From: Romanomermis culicivorax
Taxonomy: Eukaryota; Nematoda; Enoplea; Mermithida; Mermithidae
Length of the DNA: 64,000 bases
Assembly: GCA_963922205.1 (NCBI GenBank)
Contig: CAWUHX010000143.1
Location: 434,001 to 498,000 of the forward strand
Direction of reading: 5' to 3'
How positions within the stretch are numbered: position 1 is the stretch's first letter; every line of letters starts with the position of its first letter. The notes beneath the pieces are model-generated. The model was not told where the DNA came from. It searched no databases and worked only from the letters and a program-made list of their open reading frames with translations. The translations under genes were made by a program, and so were the position numbers. Shown here piece after piece: positions 1 through 10,883 of the stretch.

Positions 1-1286
1 ATTGATTTTCCAACTTAGACGGGTGATGACTAAAAGACATTTTCAAACCCGTCTGAAGTGCTATCTCAAGTGCTCTGTTCTTTAGTATAGTGTTTTTATA
101 TCAAAATTTAAGGTAAATAAAAAGAAAAACCTAAAAAATAATAAAATTTGTTTGAATAGTCTATCAAGAAAATGTGGTTAGTTTTCAGTAAATACGGCGG
201 TTATGTATTGAGGAAGCTTTTTCATCATAAGCGGTAGTCGCGTCCAGTATGAAGCGTTCCCCAATCCCTGCAAGGCTATTTTTAGGTTGTTTTGACCTTC
301 GAGTATAAGGAAAAATTGTATGACAACCCATTCGGATCCTACAATACAGAGTCAGTCCATGGAGGACGCCATCGTCAATCAATTAAATAATAACACTTCT
401 AATCGAAACAATAGCCTGTCTTTCATAAAATGCTTGTAAACGGAAAAATGGCAAGAATATGTACAATGCGAATTTATGCGAATAATTTGATAGGAATGCA
501 TTCATTATCCAGGAAGAGACTCCTCATGGCTAGGTTTTCCCGCACATCCCCGTCCGCAATGTGCGTGGATGACTCAAAGCTTTTTTGCACGCGGAAATTT
601 TTTCAATCAAGTTAAAATAATGTAAAAAATGCGAAAAATGAATGATAATCGTGGATGCTCAGGAAAATCTTCAGACGTATCTGTTATTCGAACTCAACAA
701 GATTGTTTTGGAATCATTGAGCAAAAAAATAATTACTGAGGGCTGACATTGTCAAAAACAAAAATCAAACCAAAATACCGTCAACCCAGTATTCTATTGA
801 CCTATGATAAGTTAAACATCAATCATGTCTGAAAATAAAATATAGTATTGAATATATTCAAACGTTGAATAAAATAGTCATATTAATTCTGCATTAAAAC
901 CAAAATTTGCATAGCTACAGTATTGAAAATTTTAAATTTTTCGCTTTTGATATGTAAATGACCTTCAAGATATCTCAGCGCGAGGAAGACTCAACTTTGT
1001 GGCCAAACTTCTAATAAGCGCATGAAAATAATGTCCCGTGATTTAGTATGAACAAGCTTTTTGAATCTCACATTTTATACCCTTCAGAAATTTTTGAACT
1101 GAAAGAATGAGACAAAAAATTCTAAAAAAGTCAATCAAACGCCCATCGGAGTGTCTTCACTTGGAATGTCGCAGAATGTTCCTTCTTATATCACTAGCTG
1201 CTTCAGTCTACAATGTTCTGTTGAAGTTTTAACTGCATTCGCGTACTCACAGGGGGGCTGTAGGGGCCGGTTGGTTGAAATACCTA
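1..1286. other. no recognisable gene
   Basis: AT-rich sequence with only short open frames (65 aa or less) that show no domain, signal peptide or exon-like boundaries. No repeat family shared with the rest of the window was recognised before 1,287. Confidence 0.5.
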
Positions 1287-1523
1287 TAGTCTGTTTTTTT
1301 ATTAAATGCTTCCAAATGGAAAAGTGACAGGAATCAGTAATTTCGTCAAAATCGTTAATATTGAGCTCTTACAGTAAAATTTTTCAATTTTTAAAGGTGA
1401 GATCAGAATGCTCACAAATCCCAGTCCTATACGATATATTGTTTATCAGAAAATGGTGAAAATCTGAAATACTACTTGCTTTTCAATTTCATTATTTAGA
1501 AGCATTTCTAGAAAAACATACTA
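1287..1523. mobile_element. MITE, AGTCTGTTTTT family, copy 1
   Basis: A non-coding element of about 237 bp that begins TATAGTCTGTTTTT and ends in a degenerate inverted version of it. Subterminal stretches such as GCTTCCAAATGGAAAAGTGA recur in inverted form at the far end of a sister copy (13,816-14,048). Other copies are at 14,931-15,048 (truncated), 39,155-39,368 and 58,761-59,005. A TA at the ends suggests Tc1/mariner-type mobility, but no transposase of this kind was seen here. Confidence 0.7.
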
Positions 1524-1589
1524 CAATGCTGAGGATCATTGTGAGCTTAGTAGGTCGTTAATGCTGAGCGTTAGCTAACCGCGTTTTTA

Positions 1590-2120
1590 TCGGGTGGCAA
1601 TAAAAACTGGAGCTCGCGATTAACTAATTCCCATGTTTAAATCCGAGCTCGCGATTATCTCGATCTTCATGAGAAAACACTGTCATTTAATGCGATGGAT
1701 GCAACATGTTTTGCGGATATTGGCGAAAAAAAGAAAAAATAAGGAATAAATTGGAATAAGAAGTGAAACAAGATTAATTAAGAAATCAAGAAATAAAATT
1801 TGTAGTTAGAAACGAAAAATTTGTAGATTTAAATTGGAAATGGTATAATGAAACGAAAAAAGTAGAAATAATTCGAATGAATCACGCAACAAAATATTTT
1901 CTTTCTGATTTTCAAGAAATCAACAAATTACCCTACGAATTTTTAGGGCCAATATGTAATAAAAACGATTCAATAGATTCATATTTACAATAACTATAAC
2001 CTGGCTTTCATCCTCTCACCGTTCTTATAATGCTTCTAGAAATTAAAACTGGAGTCAATAGACTATTTTATATTTTGAGGATTTTCTGCTAAACGACACG
2101 CCATAGAGCTGCAAATATTG
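1590..2120 (+). repeat. dispersed repeat with GAGCTCGCGATTATCT palindromes
   Basis: A second copy lies inverted at 21,090-21,600. Shared landmarks in order are GAGCTCGCGATTATCT-like stretches, then CAATATGTAATAAAAACG, a TTCATATTTAC block, AAACTGGAGT and AAACGACAC. The copies are clearly diverged. No coding capacity was seen. Confidence 0.65.
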
Positions 2121-2474
2121 CGGCCAACTCAACTATCTTTGACTAAGAGAAAGCCCAAATTAGGCAGGTCAACTGGGAAACACTAGCGCACTCTTATTAC
2201 TGTAGAAATCTAGTCCGCCCCTTTTTCAAGCGTGGCGAATATCCAAGTAGGTATATTCTTCTTTGTTCTGCCTCATCGGGGGATTTTCTAATAAACTAGT
2301 CCACCTCTTTTTGGTGGGCCTCAACCATGGATGAAAACCTTCATAGAAGCACATTGAAGTTTTAAATTTGGCCATCTTCACATCAAAGAAAGAATAAAAA
2401 ACAATCTTAAAGCTATGAATTCTCACTTTCACTAGAAGTAAAAGATGTGTACACTGCATAGTACTGGGAACACG
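2121..2474. other. no recognisable gene
   Basis: Unique-looking AT-rich sequence between a dispersed repeat and the satellite; only short open frames with no recognised similarity. Confidence 0.4.
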
Positions 2475-4050
2475 TTGTAAAGAGAGTGTAAAGAGACCAT
2501 ATCGATTAACGTCCTTATGGTCAAGAATCCCTCAACCCAAAATATCGCAGAAACACCTTTGTTTACACACGGGAAAATTCTGCAAGTGATTGCGTCCCTT
2601 GAATTCCCCATGGTCAGAAACACCTTCTCTCAAAAATCACAGAGATACATTTGTTTACATTTAGGATAATTTTTTGTGTAAAGTGGTCGCGTCTATTGAA
2701 TTCCCTCTAGTCGTGAATTCATTAGGCGCGATCACTTTACGCAAAGCCTCCTTCCACCATGGGAAATTCGTTTGTTTACACTGGGAAATTTTCTTGTGTA
2801 AAGTGACCGGATCCATTGAAGAACCCGCGGTCCACAATCTCTTCCACCAAAAAATCCTGAAATACGCTTGTTTACATTCGGGATAATTTTTTTTATGTAA
2901 AGTGACCGCATCCATTGAATTCTCCATAGCCGAAAACCTCTCCCCAAAAAATCGCAGGAATACAGTTGTCTACACATAAGATAATTTTTTTGGAAGTGAT
3001 CGCGTCTATTGAATTCACTGTGATCGAAAACCTTTTCCAAGATAAAATCGGGGAAATACTTTTGTTTACATTCGCTGTAATTTTTTTGTATAAAGTAGCC
3101 ACATCCATTGAAGAACCCCCATCCGAAAACCCCGTCCACCAAAAATTACGAACATACGCTTGTTTACACTTGGGTAATTTTTTTGTGTGAAGTGGCCGCG
3201 TCCATTGAAGTCCCCGCGGTCGAAAGCCCCTACCTCTAAAAAAAGCGAGGAAATTCGTTTGTTTACACCGTGGTCAATTTTTTTTATGTAAAGTGATCAC
3301 GTCTTTTGAATTCTCTGTAGTCGAAAACCCCTTCTTCCAAAATATCGGGGGAATTCGTCTCTTTACACACGGGATAATCTACATATTTGTGTCAACTGAT
3401 CACATCCATATTGAATAACCCCCGTTCGCAAGCCCCTTACACCAAAAAATCACAAAAATGCATTTGTTTACACTCTGGATAAATTTTGTTGTGAAGTGAT
3501 CGCATCTATTGAATTCCCAACGGTCGAAAACCCCTTGTCGAAAAAGACCACGGAAATTTTTTCGCGGTCTTTTTGGTTCAAAAAAAAATTTTTTTCAGGA
3601 TAATTTTTCGTGTAAAGTGACTGCATCCATTGGATTCTTCGCGGTTGAAAACCCCTTCCACCAAAAAATCGCTAACACAAGCTTGTTTACACTCATGATA
3701 ATTTATTGTGTGATGTGACTGCATCCATCGAATTTTCCATAGCCGAAAACCCCTCCTCAAAAAAATCGCAGAAATACATTTGTTTTCACTTAGGATAACT
3801 CTTTTGCATGAGACGATTTCTTTCATTGAATACTCCACAGTCAAAAACATTTTCTGCGAAACAATCACAAAAATGCGCTTGTTTACACCTGGATAATTTT
3901 TTTTTGTGTAAATTGATTGAATTTCCGCGGTCGAAAACCCCTTCCACCAAAAAATAAGCTTGTTTACACCCGGGATAAAATTTATTGTAATGTGACCGAG
4001 TCCATTTCATTCCCCATGATCGAAAACCTTAGCACCCCAAAAATCCCAAT
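2475..4050. repeat. degenerate tandem satellite, unit about 97 bp
   Basis: About 15 diverged units. Each carries TTGTTTACAC, then a poly-T stretch, GTGTAAAGTGACCGC, CATCCATTGAATTC, a GGTCGAAAACCCC block and CCACCAAAAAATCGC. The TTTACA landmark recurs near 2,565, 2,652, 2,774, 2,870, 2,967, 3,063, 3,161, 3,259, 3,359, 3,463, 3,689, 3,783, 3,878 and 3,962, mostly 95-105 bases apart. A small hairpin around 3,540-3,572 (AAAAAGACC ... GGTCTTTTT) interrupts one unit. Open frames on either strand here are products of the repeat. Confidence 0.85.
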
Positions 4051-4388
4051 AAGGCTACCGGTTCAATTGAAACTGCAAAAAATTCTGGCACCGTAGTGCA
4101 TTATGCTGCAAAAAATAATTTTTTTGAAGCCATAAGTATTATATAACAAAATTGCGCAATTTTGCAGTTCCCGGGACTTATAATTGAATAATTGAGGCCA
4201 TATTTAAAAAAATGAAAAATCCCAAGATTACACTCCCAAGATAGTTAGGTCGAAGTACGGAGCTTGGATATGCCACACCCATTGTGGGGCATGGTGGGAC
4301 TGGGGGCCCTACAAAAGTGCATTTTTTGCATGTTTTTGAGGCCCCACTGAGCACCACTTGCAGATAGAGGCAAAATGACAGAAGGCAC

Positions 4389-5323
4389 TGTAATGTACCT
4401 GCTAAAGCAGTACTGTAAATATGTAGCATACTGTATGTGATAGACATTTATTAGATATTATTTTATTTTCACATTTTATCGTCTCAAGGGTGTCTGGGAT
4501 TCACACCCAAACATTCCTACAAAATTACTTGAAGTACTTTATTTTGATCCATTCACACCCCGGTAGCCCAATTAAGATGCCCTAATTAATTTGCACAAAC
4601 GGCAGCTGTTCCCCTAGAACCTACACTAAACTACACATTCCACAGCTACCGTAATCCCCCGTAAAAATTGTAAACAACACCTGCACACAGTAAAATACGT
4701 AGAAGCCCCGCCAGACAGTAGTCTCAAGTGTAACGGTAGCGGCGGCCCCACAAAACATGTGTATACAGAGAAACCGATACAGGAAGCATGCACAGAAGCA
4801 CAAAGGTGTGGCCAAGCCCACCGTAGAAAGCAAGTGAAGCACAGAAAGCATATGGTACCAGGAAAGCATTAGAGAGGCGTAACTAAGTAAGCATAAAAAG
4901 CGTAGCAGGAAACGACGATTGGCGGAAGAAGATGGACAGAAGCTCGACCTCCCGCGACGCCCAGGGAGTGGCCGAAAACGTTGTATAAAAGAAGAAGCAA
5001 AGCGTGATTTTATTATTCTTGTAGTTATTATTTTTGCGAATTTTGATCCGCAGCCGTTCGTATTTTATTTGCAAGCAACCGTCTTCGAAAGCAATTAAAC
5101 TGTGACGTGTATTTATTTGCAAGCAACCATCTTCAAAAGCAATTAAACTGTGTCGTGTATTTATTTGCAAGCAACCGCGCCGTCCGAATTGTGTATTGTC
5201 GATGTTCAAGCGACCGTCGATCATCCATTGTTTATTGTAACCGTACCGCCCACGCCCCGTTGTCCCCGCCCGATCGACTGATTGGTTAGAAGTAAAGTAC
5301 CTCACACAAATCTGGTCGTTACA
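4389..5323 (+). repeat. 5' LTR
   Basis: Pairs with 12,828-13,763 over its full length, TGTAA to TTACA. It contains TATAAAA at 4,984-4,990, a likely promoter. Two and a half copies of a 48-bp direct repeat (TATTTATTTGCAAGCAACC ... GCAATTAAAC) lie at about 5,065-5,185, downstream of the TATA box and so probably in the transcribed part. Confidence 0.95.
4984..4990 (+). promoter_or_regulatory. LTR TATA box
   Basis: TATAAAA within GTTGTATAAAAGAAG. The identical motif is at 13,424-13,430 in the 3' LTR. No other strong TATA box is in this half of the LTR. Confidence 0.55.
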
Positions 5324-5328
5324 TATTT

Positions 5329-5342
5329 TGGTGACCGTACCG
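5329..5342 (+). promoter_or_regulatory. candidate tRNA primer-binding site
   Basis: TGGTGACCGTACCG starts five bases after the 5' LTR. The leading TGG would pair with a tRNA CCA end. The tRNA identity was not determined. Confidence 0.6.
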
Positions 5343-5568
5343 TTACGTTAACCACTGGAACTCCCTGCCCCCAATTAGGTGTACTCTTATCCGGGCATTT
5401 AGAAGCATTCGATAATACAGTAGTAATCGTTTCCTACAGTAAGACAGTATTCGTAGAAAGCAAACTGGAACCCCCCCCCCCAACGAGACATTAAGCGATA
5501 CATTTAAACGAATACAGCGTGAAGCAAAAATTGAAGCATTTAAGCAGAAATCCCAGCGTAAACCAAGA

Positions 5569-7353
5569 ATGACCCACCAAACGCAAGATCATTTAGGAGA
5601 AATCGTTAGAGAGCAGATAAACGATTTATTCTCAGAACATTTTCGTACCCTACGCACACAATTGAATCAGAATACAGTAAACCCTACCCTAATAGACGAT
5701 CTCAGAACAGCAAACATTCGTAATAACATGGCAAATAATTTCTACGCGAAACCTACAGTATTCACGGGCGGCGTAACCCAACATTTTGGTGAATGGAAAA
5801 AAAGGTTAGAACAATTCATGGCACTCCAAGGCATGAAAGATACAGAGGTACAGTTAAAGTTGGCATGTTTAGAAATTCATTTAGGAGGAGCCGCGTTAGG
5901 AAAATTCAAAAGTTTAGCAAATTCCGAAAACCCTCCCCACACATACGAGCAGTATAAAGTCGCATTACAGGCATTCTTCCCAAACAATAGAGATAATGAG
6001 CTACATCAACAATTCTTACGCGAAAGGAAGCAAAAGCAATCAGAAACAGTGACTGAATTCTTATTTGATCTAGAACATCTCGCAACCCTCGCCTACCCCA
6101 ACTTTAACACAGACGCACGAGAAATGATCATAAAACCCCTCTTTGTAGAAGGCATGCAAAACGAAATCAGGGAAGCAATTAAGTATAGACCATTCGCGAC
6201 TTTAAAAGAAATGTCAGACGAAGCAGCTTACATTGAACAGCAAATTCTTAGAAACGAATTAAAATCTAATGTCCTTCCCTTCATACCCCCAAAACCCAAA
6301 CCCATCTTTTCCCTAACCAAAAACACAGACCAACAGGACCTTTTGCATCAGTTAGAACAACAAGTAAAAGATTTACAGTTGCAGATCAAACAAAAACCTC
6401 AACCCCCACAACAAAGTAGCTACAATAATTTCAGTAACAATACTTTCAGCAGGAATAATGCTTATAGGAACAATACCACCCCCAGGCAACCCATATGCTT
6501 CCAGTGCGGACAAATTGGACATGTAGCTCGTAATTGTAAATCAGTAGGCACCCGAAAATCATGTGAAATCTGTTTCCATAATTTTCACAGTATACGTGAT
6601 TGTAAAAGCCGATGCATCCACTGCTCCCAAACAGGACATAGATCAGATAACTGCTTTTCAAAACCCTACTCCAATTTTCAATGTTTCATATGCAAGCAGA
6701 GAGGTCATACAAGCAGATACTGTCCAAATCAGCAGAGTCGTAATATTCAAAATTGCATTGAGTACAGGCAACCCCAACCCCTCATGGACATTGATGACCC
6801 CGCATTTTACTCAAAATTACCCGCCATAACTAACAGCCCCCAGACTACTTTAGGAACAATCATGCCCAACACCCACCGCTGTAGTGATGAATACGTCCTC
6901 GACCTGGACGTACCCGATTGGTGCGCCATGTCACCACCCCCCACGCCTGAAGCCGCAAAAATCGAAAAATTGCCGCCCACCATCCCCGTAGGCTACAAGA
7001 TCCCCCAAAAGCAAGACACTACGCCGCCCACAGCCCCAGAAACCCCGTCGAAAACAGGCCGCAACTTGTTATCCCTTCTCCATGGCCTGACCCCCGAACC
7101 CTACCAATTTCGCCCCTGCCAAACACTTCTACCAACCCCCACAAGTAAGCAAGTCCAAACCCCATCCCATAACTCAACTTCTACAGTTTTACAGAATGTT
7201 CAGATTGCAAACCGGCCACCCCCCAGCTCAAAATCGCAAAACGACAACACCAAAAGCCCCAACACCAAACCGGCCACAACGAAAACATACAGTGCCCCGC
7301 CGCCTCCACTAAAACATTCTATTGGCCGATGTTTTGTATTTTTCTTTGTATAA
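5569..7353 (+). CDS. gag: Gag-like nucleocapsid protein
   Basis: An intact 594-residue frame, the first long frame after the leader. Residues ~45-250 are helical and charged, as in Gypsy capsids (QFMALQGMKDTEVQLKLACL, then a Y-x-QYKVALQAFF segment). Four CCHC-type zinc knuckles follow in the middle (CFQCGQIGHVARNC, CEICFHNFHSIRDC, CIHCSQTGHRSDNC, CFICKQRGHTSRYC), which would bind element RNA. The C-terminal third is rich in Pro, Thr and Ser. The start at 5,569 (ATGACCCACC) is the first ATG of the frame and sits 245 bases after the LTR. The last 25 bases overlap the env-like frame, which is in the -1 frame. This is the only complete frame in the element. Confidence 0.93.
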   Translation: MTHQTQDHLGEIVREQINDLFSEHFRTLRTQLNQNTVNPTLIDDLRTANIRNNMANNFYAKPTVFTGGVTQHFGEWKKRLEQFMALQGMKDTEVQLKLACLEIHLGGAALGKFKSLANSENPPHTYEQYKVALQAFFPNNRDNELHQQFLRERKQKQSETVTEFLFDLEHLATLAYPNFNTDAREMIIKPLFVEGMQNEIREAIKYRPFATLKEMSDEAAYIEQQILRNELKSNVLPFIPPKPKPIFSLTKNTDQQDLLHQLEQQVKDLQLQIKQKPQPPQQSSYNNFSNNTFSRNNAYRNNTTPRQPICFQCGQIGHVARNCKSVGTRKSCEICFHNFHSIRDCKSRCIHCSQTGHRSDNCFSKPYSNFQCFICKQRGHTSRYCPNQQSRNIQNCIEYRQPQPLMDIDDPAFYSKLPAITNSPQTTLGTIMPNTHRCSDEYVLDLDVPDWCAMSPPPTPEAAKIEKLPPTIPVGYKIPQKQDTTPPTAPETPSKTGRNLLSLLHGLTPEPYQFRPCQTLLPTPTSKQVQTPSHNSTSTVLQNVQIANRPPPSSKSQNDNTKSPNTKPATTKTYSAPPPPLKHSIGRCFVFFFV

Positions 7354-7886
7354 TAATCCCCACATCATGTAGTGCCCAATTTCAGATGTGTGGAACTTCA
7401 TTGAGCGGTCACTCAGTCAGCATACCAAAACTTGTATCATGCATGCCCCCTTCCACAGTAGACAAACCCGTACAGACATTTGGAAAAATCTATATCCCCT
7501 CAACTAAGCCTCACATTACAGACGCATACAAATGCAGTGTTCGCAAACGCAAAATTTGTACTAATACAGGATTTTTTGGATCAAAAGGTATTGTCTTCGA
7601 CCAAACCGAAATGCAAAATCTAACCCCACATGTTTGTAAGGCAATCGTTATAGACAAAGAACACAAGGGTCAAAAATTACACGAAACCCAACCAGGATTT
7701 TGGTCAACAAATAACTCCCTAAGCTTAGAATACACATGGTGTTGTACAGACCATTGTACCTCGGTCACTAACGTCATCATAGAAATAGGACAAATAGCAT
7801 CTTGGAATGGAAAATCTATGACAGGTACATTAGGTGACCTGGGGTCATGCAAACCGACATCAGGTCATTGTGTAACAACTGACTGA
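7329..7886 (+). pseudogene. envelope-glycoprotein-like region, N-terminal part
   Basis: This frame opens with a 16-20 residue hydrophobic stretch ending SCSAQ, a good signal peptide, so entry into the ER is expected. About 165 residues rich in cysteine follow, including CCTDHC, as in disulphide-bonded viral ectodomains. It overlaps the end of gag in the -1 frame and could be reached by frameshifting or by its own start. A TTTCAG just downstream of the start might also be a splice acceptor. A TGA at 7,884-7,886 ends it, and the same frame stays open afterwards, so I read this as an interrupted gene. It is an endogenous retroelement copy. I do not assign a viral family with confidence. Confidence 0.7.
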
Positions 7887-9240
7887 TCCATTATCTGGAA
7901 TCAAACAGCATTTGAAAACTTATGCCCCTTCGAATACAAAAACACACATCCCATCAAACTCACACAAACCCACATGATAATAGAAGAACTACAAGGTGCA
8001 TTCTCGGTTAAAAACACACTATTTTCCAACCCTAATTGCCCAGAAATCCAAGACAGCATTCTAACCGAACAAGGCATTATTGTACAATTAGACAAAAGCA
8101 CCCCACATCGTAACGCATTTTTAACCCCAAAAACCAACGAAACCAATATTACACTCTATGACTTTGATGATTTTGAACCCATTAATGCGAAACTCAATTA
8201 TCTAGCAGACAAAATACAGGAATTCGAAATTCAAAATTTCAAAAATGTATGGAATGAATTATGCAGACAGGCACAGCATCACCTTGATCTCGTTTGGCAA
8301 ATTTTCTGCCTTGATGCAACCCTTGGGGCGCGTGCATTCCTACAGAGAACCAACATAATAGCAGAATTCACAGGAGAAGCCCTCACAGTCTGGCCCTGCA
8401 AGCAGGTAAACGCATCCAAAGTCTTTTACAACCACAAAATCAACCAAACATGCTACAATCTTTTGCCCATCCTCGTAGGAACCGAACTCATGTTTTCAAA
8501 TCCAGGAGGCAATGATTTGACCCCTTTCTCACAAACCATTGACTGCCATCACATGCATGTAGCCCTTTACAAACAGAATGATACATGGGTCAGTGAAACA
8601 GGATCCCCGCATGTCACAAACTTACCGTTAGAAATCGTCTGGAACCAAAGTTTCTCCCTTTTCCATTTTAATACACCCGCCATTTTTCATGATCAACTTG
8701 CAACTATTTCAACCAACTTACTCTTTTTGAAACAATACATTTACAAAACTCACACACTCGAAAACGTTGTCAAAAAACTCACCAATTACACCGCCCAAAT
8801 GTCTCTTAATTCCGATAGAGTTTACAACATGATCTCAGGCACTGGCCAAGCACTCCAAAATACTCTCTCTGGCGCCGGTCAAGGCATAGAACATGTAAAA
8901 ACCGGTACCACCCAAAGTCTCACAGACGGATTAAACAATTTACTCCAAGGACCCCTACAAATCATTATAAATCTAGCCGTTATTACTGTAGTTATTGCAG
9001 GCGTCTTTTATTCTTTTCTCGTTCTCCGAAAATATTTCCCCTCTCCAAAACATCATGCCACAAATGTACATGCGTATGAAATACCATCAAACAGCAGACA
9101 TTTACATGAGACCATACCCCCATCATTCGGCCATGCTCTCTTAGAATTAGCTAATCGTCGTGGGGCACAAACCCAGCAGAAATACGTCCTTGTCGATATT
9201 GATACCCCCGGAACTCCTGCAATCGAACTCATTAATCAAA
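7887..9240 (+). pseudogene. envelope-like region, C-terminal ectodomain and membrane anchor
   Basis: It continues in the frame of the preceding segment after the 7,884 stop. It has several N-x-S/T sites and paired cysteines. A Gly/Ser/Thr-rich helical stretch (~8,830-8,940, with repeated GTGQ, GAGQG and GTTQS) precedes a single hydrophobic span (~8,949-9,030) and a basic R-K pair, so the topology is type I. After the anchor the frame runs without interruption through a linker into the protease, which would leave the enzymes on the cytoplasmic side. Known env genes of Gypsy-type elements lie after integrase, so the position is unusual. A class III (gB/chuvirus-like) fold is a guess from general layout only. 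Confidence 0.65.
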
Positions 9241-9737
9241 TTCACCAATCTGCATCAAATAAGCAACCCCAAAATGTACCTGACAAACATACCCCTCATA
9301 TTCTAATCACACTTAACGGCAAATTAATGACAAAAGGCATGATTGACACTGGTGCAGTTTACTCACTCATTGATTCCCGAATAGCTCAAATCCTACAGTT
9401 AGACATGAAACCCCTGCTAGTCCAAGCAAAAGCAGCAAATAATCTCCCGATTCACTTTGTAGGAACCACTTTTGTCACTGTGACAGCCCAAACATTCCAG
9501 GAAACAATCATGGTCCATGTCCAAAAAGATTGCACAGCAGACATCCTTCTAGGCAAAAACTTTCTCAGTTGATTTTCGGAATATACTATCAACAATCAAA
9601 AATCTCAGGTCAAATTTGGCAATGTAATACTACCCTGTGAGGGCCTAGAATATAGCCCCCTTTCGACCCGTGGTGGAACTTATTTAGACGAAAAATTAGA
9701 ATTACCACCCTGTACAGTAACCGAATTTACTGTCTCC
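9241..9737 (+). pseudogene. pro: aspartic protease domain
   Basis: The catalytic triad motif D-T-G is at 9,345-9,353, in GMIDTGAVYSLID. The C-terminal hallmark ILLGKNFL lies just before the TGA at 9,570-9,572. Both are standard for retropepsins of LTR elements. The same frame reopens directly after that stop and leads into reverse transcriptase. The protease is joined in frame to the envelope-like segment upstream with no separate start. Confidence 0.88.
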
Positions 9738-10883
9738 TTGCCCAAATCGTACTTACAGGTCAAACAGCTTGAATTCACCCCAAAACCCAAACAGAATCCT
9801 AAAGTCCATTTCGCAGCTTGTATCTCTGAAAATCAAAACAGTCGCATATGCATATCGGTCCTAAACACACAAGACACAGCTCAAATTCTTTACCCCGGAA
9901 CATGCATTGGTACAGTCTCATGTTACATCCCAAAACTAAATGCCCCCGCTAATCTAACCCCTTCAACGCAAAACCAGCCCAACCGTTTTGATACATTCAC
10001 ATGGTTAAAAGAAAATGTTAATTTAACCTCCAGTGACCTCACAGAAACAGAAAAAACGCAACTCCTACGCGCCCTATCGAAGTATCCCACATTATATGCT
10101 AAATCCAAAATGGACGTAGGTAGAACCAGCCTTGTTTCACATACCATTGACACCAATGACTCCCAACCCGTACGTAGACAACTTTATCGGACTTCTCCAA
10201 AAGAAAAGCAAATCATACAAGCAGAAGTTGAGCAACTCGCAGCAGCAGGTGTCATAAGCCAAAGCAATTCCCCATGGTGTACCAACACAGTTTTAGTCCC
10301 CAAAAAAGATGGAGGCCATCGTTTATGCATTGATTTTAGAGGCCTCAATAAAGTCATCAAAAAAGACACCTACCCCTTGCCCGGCATAGACGAAATTCTA
10401 GACACCCTACGTGAAATGAAATATTTTACGTCCCTTGACCAATCCAATACATACTATTCCATTCCCATAGCACAAGCAGACAGAGAAAAAACAGCCTTTA
10501 ATTGCTCAGCCGGCCAGTATCAGTTCAACTACCTCCCCTTCGGCCTTACCAATGCCCCAGCCACATTCCAAAGGTTAATGGATGTTATCCTTTCGGGATT
10601 GCAATGGAACACATGCCTTGTGTATCTCGACGATGTTTTGGTATTCGCAGACTCCCATGCCCAAATGCTGGAACGTTTAGACACTATTCTTGCCCGATTC
10701 TCACAAGCAGGCCTTAAGCTAAACATACAAAAATGCAAATTCTGCCAGCCCCAAGTCCAATACTTAGGCCACGTCATTTCCCAGCAAGGCATTTCACCAC
10801 ACTCCCATAAGGTACAGGCCATCTATGACATACCCACGCCCAAAAGCTCAAAAGAAGTTAAGTCATTCTTTGGCCTACCCTAG
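9738..10883 (+). pseudogene. pol: reverse transcriptase
   Basis: A Ty3/Gypsy-type RT. Visible motifs are the AAGVISQSNSPW entry, VPKKDGGHRLCIDFRGLN, YPLPGID, the first catalytic aspartate in FTSLDQSNTYYSIPI, FNYLPFGLTNAPATFQRLMD, the YLDD box (10,623-10,634) and the LKLNIQKCKFC and YLGHVIS thumb motifs. All three catalytic aspartates are present. A TAG at 10,881-10,883 interrupts the connection segment in the middle of a conserved FxGL-x-YYRRF motif. The N-terminal part is open back to 9,573. Confidence 0.93.

Noticed and set aside
2475-4050. CRISPR-like array
   Set aside because: Units are contiguous, diverged and about 97 bp without unique spacers; the setting is eukaryotic. It is a satellite.
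4883-5305. 140-aa minus-strand frame in the 5' LTR (and its twin at 13,308-13,772)
   Set aside because: It lies wholly in LTR sequence, antisense to the element, and repeats the 48-bp LTR units.
7329-9240. Assignment of the env-like region to a named viral family (phlebovirus-like, chuvirus-like, gB-like)
   Set aside because: Only general layout was compared; without a profile search no family can be claimed.
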